NCBI GenBank assembly: GCA_002778215.1
Contig: PCDM01000018.1
Location: 6,944,001-7,008,000 of the forward strand
Reading direction: 5' to 3'
DNA length: 64,000 nt
From: Esteya vermicola
Lineage: Eukaryota; Ascomycota; Sordariomycetes; Ophiostomatales; Ophiostomataceae
A model generated the notes under the pieces. It was not told where the DNA came from and ran no database searches. It saw only the letters and a program-made list of their open reading frames with translations. The translations under genes and the position numbers were made by a program. Below are positions 56,701 through 64,000 of the stretch, piece after piece (position 1 is the stretch's first letter; every line of letters starts with the position of its first letter).

Positions 56701-57589
56701 CCGAGCCCACAATGGCCTCAAAGATCTCGCGGTCGTTGGTCTCGATGAGCGCCTTGAGGACCATCATGACGGGGACGAGATACTCGTTCTTGCGCCACGA
56801 AAACCTAAACGTGATGTTACCGTCCTTTAGGTAGTGCAGCACGTTGGTCTGCGAGGTCTCGTCTGGCCGCACGGACCGCAGAATGATGCCGTGGGAGGTG
56901 TAGGCCGCGCCGCGGTTCTGAAAGCTGGGCCGGTTGATGGCGTGGGGATAGTTGCGCCGGCTGACCTGCAGCAGCCGGATGATCTTTTCGATTCCGTTGA
57001 CGATAAAGTAGCCTCCCAGCTCTTCCGACTCTTCCTTTTGCTGCACCAGCTGGGCCGGCGAGAGGCCTTCCAAGTGGCACCGGTTCGACTTGACCATGAT
57101 GGGCACGAGGCCGAGATCGCGAACGATCTCGACTGGGTCGCCGTTGTTGACCCGGTATTCCAGCGTGGCCGTCATCCGGCCACGGTACGTGCAATGCCGT
57201 TCTCGGCACTCGGCAGGCGATATCTCACGGGTCTTGGCAAACTTGTTGCTGGGAGGCACGAAGCTTTTCTGCAGGTTGACATTCTTGAACCGGATGTGCA
57301 GCTGGTTCCGTTCTTCTGGGGCCATCCGGTCATTTCCGTCTAGAAAGACCTTGGTGCCAATGTCGATGATGCTATGGGTAATCAGACTCTTTGTCTCGGG
57401 AGCGTCAGGGCCGTCATCGCCAAATATGGCGTTGAACGACTCGATATGGGGGTTGACTGCGAGCTGGAGAAGCGGGTAGGCCGAGTGGTCGGTCGGCGGG
57501 TTACGAAAGAGATGTTCACGGCGAAGGGTGTGGTACTCGTGGTCCCATTCCGTGTTTGTCGGCGGCTGTCTTCGTTTTGCGGTCGCCAT
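53783..57589 (-). CDS. RPA135: RNA polymerase I second-largest subunit RPA135
   Basis: This is a single exon of 1268 aa, about the family's full length. The N-terminus (LFRNPPTDHSAYPLLQLAVN) and IVNGIEKIIRLLQV, SNRCHLEGLSPAQLVQQKEES and RFSWRKNEYLVPVMMVL identify the Pol I rather than Pol II or III paralogue. The hybrid-binding/active-site side is intact: VISYTGYDMDDAMIINKSA, GDKFSSRHGQKGVASQKWP and GIRVGEMERDALLAHG. A four-Cys zinc site (CRKCG...CRQCAR) stands near the C-terminus. It pairs with RPA190 to form the Pol I catalytic core. RRN3, which recruits this enzyme, lies about 17 kb away on the same strand. Confidence 0.97.
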   Translation of the reverse strand: MATAKRRQPPTNTEWDHEYHTLRREHLFRNPPTDHSAYPLLQLAVNPHIESFNAIFGDDGPDAPETKSLITHSIIDIGTKVFLDGNDRMAPEERNQLHIRFKNVNLQKSFVPPSNKFAKTREISPAECRERHCTYRGRMTATLEYRVNNGDPVEIVRDLGLVPIMVKSNRCHLEGLSPAQLVQQKEESEELGGYFIVNGIEKIIRLLQVSRRNYPHAINRPSFQNRGAAYTSHGIILRSVRPDETSQTNVLHYLKDGNITFRFSWRKNEYLVPVMMVLKALIETNDREIFEAIVGSAHTKGVENTFLTDRVELLLRTYEFYNLYSKTATRAFLGEKFRVVLGVPSTMSNYEVGTEFLRKIVLVHLGNVDVTEAQDADKFKMLVFMVRKLYALVAGDCAVDNPDAVQNHEVLLGSFLYGQILKERLDEYLSVGLRTALQDYWRRHPSNTLRTEEFARDFPSVFRKTNENLGNALEYFMSTGNLLSPSGLDLQQVSGFTVVAEKLNFLRFISHFRMVHRGSFFAQLKTTTVRKLLPESWGFLCPVHTPDGSPCGLLNHLAHKCKIMTSAVDASAVSRIVAELGAVGTSSAATEESVVLMLDGRILGWCSPKEALRVADTIRHWKVEGSHDIPVELEVGYVPPSNGGTYPGVYMASAPSRMVRPVKYLALDKEDFVGPHEQPYMSIAVKEAEVVSGRSTHVEFSPTNILSILANMTPFSDFNQSPRNMYQCQMGKQSMGTPGTALAHRTDNKTYRLQTGQTPVVRAPLHNAYGFDNFPNGMNAVVAVISYTGYDMDDAMIINKSAHERGFGHGTIYKTKKITLKDDSRTRTTKNITKLFGFAPEAFVSGQIRGMIDEDGLPFVGRRLQEGDPLCAWHTVTADYSGALVNRDGETHYEKYKDSEEAYVEEVRVIGNDSGNEPLQMVSIKLRVPRSPVIGDKFSSRHGQKGVASQKWPMIDMPFSESGMQPDVIINPHAFPSRMTIGMFIESLAGKAGALHGLAQDSTPFQFDEDNTAADYFGHQLQQAGFNYHGNEPMYSGITGQELQADIYIGVVYYQRLRHMVNDKYQVRTTGPVVPTTGQPIKGRKRGGGIRVGEMERDALLAHGTAFLLQDRLLNCSDYTKSWICRKCGSFLTVQPTVSPFIGKRKGASTVRCRQCARRVDDVYDEQQKQLEAADEAEAAGEGDGAKRKQAALDMISRLANEEVWEDGQGTQWVGGADTTQVVVPGALKYLDVELAAMGVKLKYRVDPVDAPRRRPMQPGMWDGTQVR

Positions 57590-60500
57590 GGCTGTGTGTG
57601 TATTCAGTCTTTCAGTCTTTCAGTCTCTGCTGATTGTTAGCAAAGTACAAGGGTAGAGAGGGGGAAAGAGAGGCAAAAGACTGTTCTTCCATCCTCCATG
57701 GTAGACGGGAAGGTCATAGCCCACCTCGAAACAATTGAGACTCACTCGCAGAAACTCTGTACGATTGTCGCCAGCAAAAGTCTGTGGGAAACGGCAGTGG
57801 AAGAAGCAACCGACTGGAGAGAGCCTCTTTTTTTTTTCCTTATCAAACTTTTTCGTCGTTTCTCCGCTGGGCGGGTCTGATGAGAGCAGACCAATCCGGG
57901 CAGACTGATAACAGTCACGTGATATTGTTGCAGATTCTGTGTTCCACCCTGGTTTTGTGGGTCCCGGCTTTCTAATATCAAGCCAGAGGAGGCAGAAAAT
58001 GTCGCACTTTGCTGCACCTCAGCCAACAGCCAGAAGCCGTCAGCGCTGCGGTCGGACCTGCTGCACCGTCGCGGTCTCGTTTGTTTTCTTCCTTCCTGTT
58101 TGACGGGCGTTTCGGTCCGTCCAGACTGGCTAGAATCGCCTGGCCCTCTTGACCGCCTCCTGCTCGCCGCCCTTGTGCTTCTTGCTGCATGCTTCTGCTG
58201 CAGGACTTGCTGCGTGCTGCGTGCTGCCTTGCCTCGTCTCCACGCGGCCGCCGTGTATGCGGCCTCGTCCTGCTGCTGCTGCTGATACGGCTGCGCGCAC
58301 TTCCTCTCCACTATAAGGGGGGCGACTCGAGTTTGAGCCGCCGGTCCGAGGCTTCTAGAGGTGTGTTGGGCTGTCGAATCCGGGCTGCCACTTCTTCCCC
58401 CCCCCTCTTCTTCTGCCTTCTCCGCTGGACTTGTAATCTCTAGTCGGTCGCGCAGTGCACATACTGTACACACGTCAGCAGGCTAGCCCTCCTCCCCCCC
58501 CCTCCATCTTCATTTCTCTTCCCTTCTCTTCCCTTCTCCCCCCTTCTTCCCCCCCCTCCCCTCCCCTTCTGCTTCTCCTTTCCCCGAAACGCAAAGCGAT
58601 CCTACTCTCCAGCATGGTCCCTTGCAGAGCCCAATGACAATGAGGTGTGCTCGCCCCCAAGCCTAAGCAGCAAGGACTCCGTAGAGCCCAACGCTGCCCT
58701 GCTTTGCTGGTTCTTGTGCAGAAACTGTTGGCCGTTTTGCGCGACCGACCCGCGAACGAGGCTTGTTGTCGTTTCCAGAGACGACTCGTTCCTGCTTCTG
58801 TTTTGCGTGTTTGCCGCAGATGCTGCCTAGCGAGGGTCTCCTGTTGATCCTCTTGCCGCCATCTGCAGACGGCAGACGGCAGACGGCAGCCTACTCCGTA
58901 GTGTGTACATGGTCAGAGCAGGCACAGCAGCAGAACGGTTTTCCCGCTGGCAGGGCTGCTCGACGAGCCCCCGTCATTGGCCGTGCCTCGCATAGTCGAT
59001 CCACTGCTGTCACGCGCAGACCAATGAGACTGGCCGTCTTCCTCTTGTACTACTGCGTTATGTAGTGTGTACTCGTACGGCATAACTGCGTACTCGTGCT
59101 GCGTAGGATCGTCTTGCCTGTCCTGCTGCTTCCAGCGAGGTCATAGAGGCCGCTGTGCTCGCGACCGCCGCGATGGGGCAGGGGCGGGGAGCACAACGGT
59201 CGACTTCGCAGGCGGTCAAAACAACAGAGTTGCCAAAGGCTGCACTTACTGAAAAGGGCCTTGCCAAAACATAAACAACGCAAATAGGAAAGAATAAAAA
59301 AAGAAGCAGAAAAAGAACAACAAAAAACAACCAAAAAAAACAAACACGGTTGTGCCCCCTGTCTCCCTCTTGCTTTTTTTGCTTTTTTTTTTTTTGCTTT
59401 TTTTTGCTTTGGGCTTTTGTTCTGTAAATAGTTCACACCAAGAGAAGACGACGGAAAACCCCTCGTGCGGGTATATAACTGCTGTGCTTCTCTCACCCCA
59501 GAGGCAGCTGCCTAGTCATCAAGCTTCCCCTCTCTCTCCTCAGTAGCTCCTTCCCCCAGCAGATGCAGAGACCTGCATACGCAGTACTCGTGTCTACACA
59601 GTAGAAGACTGACTACCACGACGGTCCACGACGTCCATCGCTACTGCCCTCTCATCCCGCAACCCGCCCAGCACCTGCAGCCAGCTGCCGACAGCTTCTG
59701 CCTCTACATAGCTTTCAGACCTTTTCTTCACCTCGATCGAGCACCATTGAGCACAGACATCCTCCCCTTCCAAGCTTCCATTTCCTTCTCGATTGCCTTG
59801 TGGCGCCCAGTCTTGGAAAGGCTCGTTCTTGCCCCTGCTAGCATCTGCTCCATCACACTTACAGACCGTGCGCGCTGAGCATCACCCGGTCGATCTTCTT
59901 CCGCGCGGTTGCTGTCACACGCCCCTCCCTTTCCCCATCTTTCGCCCCAGCGACGCTGCCGGCAACTCCCTGCCCCTTCTCAGGGTCTTTTACGCAGTGA
60001 CGAGAGTCCTCCGTCTCTCATCCTTCTCTGGGCGTCACGCCGCTCAAGTGGAACCGGCCTCCAGCTATTATCTGATACTCCGTACGAGTCCGGCGTGCAT
60101 CAGAGGTTCAAGAGTCCTCCTGGTCAGTACGAGAGCCTCCCCCGTCACCTCTTACCGCCGCAGGGCAGAGTCGTATCTCGGCGATCCGAGGGTGACTGCG
60201 ACTCGCTGGTCTAGAGAGATAAAGTCTGACTCGTGACTGGAACGGCAAGCAGCTACGTATTATTGGCACTGTGTGCGTTTCTGTACTGTGAGTGATTAGC
60301 TCTTTCCTTGTCGTACGAAAACACCTCTTTCCTCTCCGGCGAGCACAGCGAGCACGGCGAGTTCGAGTCGGCAGGAATAGAGAGAGTCCAGCAGCCAGCA
60401 CTGGCTCTTGTGCTCAGAGTGGGGAAGGCCAGTAATACGCAAATCCCGTCACCTATTACAGTACTATATTTCATCTTAATCTTGCAACGCTGCAGCCGCC

Positions 60501-61224
60501 ACGCCCACTGATCCCCGATTTGGCTTCTCTTTTTTTTTTCCCCTGCACCCCTCTTTTTTTTCTTCTTCTTCTGACCTCCAGGCTCTCCCCAAACCTTGCA
60601 CCGCTTTCCCCGACCACACGCGCCCGCAACCTGCCCTCTTTCGGCATTTTAGAACGTCCCGTTCAGCTGCTCTTTTTGTTTTTGTTTTTGTTTTGTTTAC
60701 TCTTTTCTCTTTTCTCTTTTCTCTTCTCTCTTCTCTCTTCTCCTTTCTAAAATTTGTATTTAAGCAGCCTTTCTCCAACCGTCAGCCTGCTCGTCCACCT
60801 GCCAATCTGCCAGTCCCGTTCACCTGCCCGTCCTGCCAGTCCTATCACTAGCCTGCCCACAGGTAGATCCTTTTGGTCTCTTTTCTTTGTTCTGCAACGT
60901 ACTAAACTAACCTCATTCCAAACGTCTGCCGCCCGATAGCCACCGGTCCTCTCCATCTACCAGCTCGCTAGCTAGTCTTCTCTCTCCTCGTCCTGCCTCG
61001 TCCACCTCCTTGTCCGCTCAGCCGTCCTCGTCGGCTCTCTCCCTCGCTCTCCCTCGCTCTCCCTCACGCTTTCTCGCTCGTCCAGCGCCGTCGTACGTCG
61101 CCCTTTTATATCCCCACCTCTTCACCGCCGAGCCTTTTGCGGGGCACTACGACATCTCGTCCCTTGCTCCCATCTTCTCGGTCTGTCCCAGACCGAGAGC
61201 CCCTCTGCGAAAATAAGGAACATC
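57590..61224. other. 3.6-kb gene-poor divergent region, RPA135 / ARL8
   Basis: A TTCAGTC trinucleotide-spaced repeat lies at 57603-57627 next to the RPA135 start. There are CTG/GCTGCTG runs (58270-58285), TACTCCGTA motifs (58902-58910, 60076-60084), long T runs (59370-59410) and CT-rich DNA up to the ARL8 start, including CTCTCCCTCG repeats (61037-61062). Open frames (for example 57742-58473 minus, 59793-60236 plus) lack coding-like composition. The 1.5 kb before ARL8 could be a long 5' UTR. Confidence 0.5.
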
Positions 61225-62099
61225 ATGGCTGCGCTTGTGCGGAAGATGTACGAATGGTGGCTAAGGTTATTCTGGTCAGTTTGTCCGCTCTCTTTTCGTC
61301 TTTTCGTCCTTCCCCTCTTCTGTCCGTTCCTCGTCTCCCTCGTCGACCCCCAGGCTGTCTACGAGCCCGTTCTGACTAGATGACGAAGCAGGGCTACCGA
61401 AATGGATGTCACCATGCTGGGTCTGCAGAACGCCGGCAAGACATGTCTGCTGAATGTCTTATCTGTATGTTCCTCCCCCCTCTCCCCTGCCCCTCTCGTC
61501 CAGGGAGTGGGGAGATGACCTCATGAACCACCCCCCTCTCCCCAGCCTTGCTAACGCTTCTCCCTCCTCTCTTTTCTCTTTCTTTTTCAGGGTGGTGAAT
61601 TCACATATGAGTAAGTGACCGACATCTTTCACATCTTCCTCATCTTTCGCATGGCGTTCTCGGCTAATGTGGGGCACCTCTTAGCACCATTCCCACCATT
61701 GGTTTCAACATGAAAAAGGTTCAGCGAAACAATGTGACCATGAAGTGCTGGGATATCGGCGGCCAGCCCCGGTTCCGGATAATGTGGGAGCGCTACTGCC
61801 GTGGCGTCAATGCCATCATCTTCGTGGTGGACATTGCCGACTCGAAGAAGCTCGAGTCCGCGCGGGAAGAGCTGCACGCCATTATGAACCAGCCGACGCT
61901 GGAAGGGATTCCTCTGCTTGTGCTGGGTAACAAGTCGGACCTTCCCGAGAAGCTGACAGTCGACGAGCTGATTGACGTTTTGGATCTCAAGTCGATCAAC
62001 GACCACGAGGTCTCGTGTTACGGCATCAGTGCCAAGGAAGAGACGAACCTCGAGGCTGTTCTGTCCTGGCTGACCAAGCGCGCGTTTAAAAAGACGTGA
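61225..62099 (+). CDS. ARL8: ARL8-type small GTPase
   Basis: There are four exons: 61225-61274, 61392-61464, a 20-base microexon 61591-61610, and 61685-62099, giving 185 aa. All introns are GT-AG and frame-consistent. The amphipathic N-terminus MAALVRKMYEWWLRLFW is followed by the P-loop GLQNAGKT (27-34), switch-1 YDTIPTIGFNM, switch-2 WDIGGQPRFR (70-79, Gln75), NKSD (130-133) and SAK (163-165). The lack of a Gly2 myristoylation site and the Trp-rich helix mark ARL8 rather than ARF. In animals ARL8 places lysosomes by linking to kinesin; in filamentous fungi it is thought to act on vacuoles and late secretory carriers. All catalytic residues are present. Confidence 0.96.
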
Positions 62100-64000
62100 T
62101 TCCGCCGACCGGAGAGCGAGTCTAGAGCGACAGCTTGGAGTCCTTTGCGTTGCGGTGTCGGCGAACTTGGATGGATGGGATCGTTTTGGCAGGAGGACGA
62201 CAACGCAACAGCGATCAAGAGTCCAGATCAAGAGTCCCTCCCTGCTCACTGCCGATCTCCCGAGGTGTTTTTCTTTTTTCTTTTCTTTTTCTTTTTTGAA
62301 TTTCTGGATTTTTTTGGAATATTTTTGTTCTCGGGTTCGGAGTGTCCTAATTTTTGTCTCGTGTCTCTTGTCTTTTTTTATTTTTATTTTTTATTTTTTC
62401 ATTTTATCATTGTGATCTTGGACAGTGTTTTGGTTGTTTTGGTTGTCTTGGCTGTTTTTTTTGTTTCTTGTTTTCTTTTTCTTTTGAATTTCCTCTCTCG
62501 TCTTGGACACTCCATGTTTCTGCTGCCTTATGAAGATATGACGCTCAAGGATCTTTCCCCCCCCCAAAAAAAGACGGTACCTGCGGCCGGCAACGACCGA
62601 TAATTTACATGTTTTCTTTGACTTTATGACACCTGCCAGACAAGTGAGTGAGCTTGGAGTGAAATGTTGCACGTTGTTCCTCTCGTATGCAGCAGCTGCC
62701 CTAGACCAGGAGTCGTTGCTACTTTGTACTTTGTAGGCCTTTTCGGGAGATGAAACAAACGATTAGGATGAATCCACCCAAGCCGGACGGGCGTAGCGGT
62801 TTCGGTTAATGGCAGACCAAGTCGAGAGAGAGAGGAAATAGGAAAGAAGAAGAGACTCTACAGTGCAGAGAGAAAGCAAAAAAAAAAGAGAGAGAGAGAG
62901 AAAAGACTGGCGATCTGCCTCTATTTAACCATTCCCTAGACGCCCAACAGAGGAGAAGAGAAGAAAAGACGAACCAAAAGAGACAAGACAAAAAAAAAGA
63001 GCCAACGCATACATATCATACACACACACACTGGCACATAAAACCAAGCACATGAGTCTGCAATGGTGTCACTACACACAGACCATTGCTGCTACTACTG
63101 TGGGTTGATGCAGGTTGTGCCAACGCATCACTGCATCACTGCATCAGGCGGGCATATATTGCGGCGTACTTACGGAGTTACTCGTGCCTTGCTTCGGAGA
63201 CGTGGGAGGCGTGGGCGACGTGGAGTGGCGGCATTCTGGTTGTAGAAAAATGAAGAGTAGAGAAGTCGGCGTGTTTCCTAATCTTGCGAGACTCCTCATA
63301 CGCGTACTGCTAACGTCAGGCCATCAGAGGCCATAAAAGGCCATCAGAGGCCATCAAGGCAGAGGCGACAAGAGACTTCTCTACTCCGTAGAAATGGACC
63401 CGCTTTTCTGCCCTACGACGTCACTACAGTTTGTACTGGCAAACAAAGCAAGTTCTGGCAGTCACCGCCGGAGAGCTTGAGAGCTTGAGACTGAGTCCGA
63501 GAGCCAAAGGTCAAATGATCAAAAGATCAAAATGTCAGAGGACGGATAGGTGTGGCTTGGCTGAAAAGACGTTTTTGATTCCCAAGACTCGCAACTCTTT
63601 CGTCAGTTCGAACTCCTCAGCCACTCGGCGGAAAGAACGGAGACGGTCGTTTCCAGTTCCAGTGTCCATTTTCCGCTTATCTCGTGCTCCAGAAGGAGGG
63701 TTTGCGACCGGCACATCAGTTTCCGCTCACGAGAGCGAAGAAAGAGGACACAGCCACGATTGGAATCTGAGAGAAAGCGTCTGCCTTTTTTACGAGTAGC
63801 TAACACCCTCTACGGTTACTTCGGTTACGCTTATACTATAGCGTGCACTATTTTGTGCTCGTCCTTGTCTGCCCCTACTAGGAGAGAGTACGAGTACGAG
63901 TAGAATAGCGCCCCAGCACATTTGCATTGTCTCTGTACGCGCAAACACGGCCTGTCCAATTCGTACGAGATTGCCAAGAAAATGTCTTCTTTGAAAGCTC
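62100..64000. other. Gene-free tail of the window
   Basis: This is 1.9 kb after ARL8 with T-rich 3' flank (62260-62480), an A/GA-rich zone (62820-63000), TACGGAGT at 63171, TACTCCGTA at 63382-63390, a GGCCATCAGA-like repeat at about 63319-63356, and TACGAGTA repeats at 63889-63900. No coding frame is supported. Confidence 0.6.

Noticed and set aside
50399..57589. Tyrosinase neighbourhood considered as a melanin gene cluster
   Set aside because: The flanking genes are a DUF8004 protein and RPA135; no polyketide synthase, reductase or cluster regulator is present.
57742..58473. 243-codon frame on the minus strand upstream of RPA135
   Set aside because: Low-complexity Gln/Arg/Ser composition, no recognisable domain, no coding-like third-position bias and no good start context.
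59793..60236. 147-codon frame on the plus strand
   Set aside because: Composition matches surrounding non-coding DNA, and no splice or homology clue was seen.

Overview
The window is nuclear DNA of a filamentous ascomycete. Coding exons are GC-rich with strong G/C preference at third positions. Introns are short (about 50-95 bp, with GTRNGT-like donors, CTAAC/CTGAC branch points and CAG/TAG acceptors). Intergenic DNA is full of A/T homopolymers, CT/GA tracts and micro-repeats. Gene content and gene-model style fit Sordariomycetes (Pezizomycotina); something like Ophiostomatales/Sporothrix is plausible, but the genus is inference. I saw no transposon, rRNA, convincing tRNA or CRISPR.

Layout, left to right: the 3' end of a low-complexity Ser/Gln/His-rich protein (1-1161, +); PER1-like GPI-lipid remodelase (+), convergent with the FG nucleoporin NUP159 (-); NUP159 is divergent from proteasome subunit beta-2/PUP1 (+), which carries an apparent 1-nt frameshift; a Nif1-like Sel1-repeat protein (-); a 3.4-kb non-coding stretch with a heat-shock-element-like array; ERV46 (-), divergent from a GNAT acetyltransferase (+); secreted GH37 trehalase (-); a four-TM fungal membrane protein of unknown function (+); threonine aldolase (-), divergent from a GT17-family glycosyltransferase (+); a bZIP protein without the usual DNA-contacting Asn (-); Pol I factor RRN3 (-), divergent from an O-fucosyltransferase-like Golgi protein (+); RTG2 (+); a large DUF8004-type Lys-rich protein (+); a secreted tyrosinase (-); Pol I subunit RPA135 (-); a 3.6-kb gene-poor stretch; the small GTPase ARL8 (+); and a gene-free tail.

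The genes are mostly conserved housekeeping functions: secretory pathway (PER1, ERV46, ARL8, two type-II membrane glycosyltransferases), Pol I transcription (RRN3, RPA135), nuclear transport, proteasome and retrograde signalling. Two secreted enzymes (trehalase, tyrosinase) are also present. There is no sign of a biosynthetic cluster or operon. The points most worth checking are the frameshift in PUP1, the altered bZIP basic region, the HSE-like array upstream of the Nif1-like gene, and a recurrent TACGGAGTA motif that I found only between genes.
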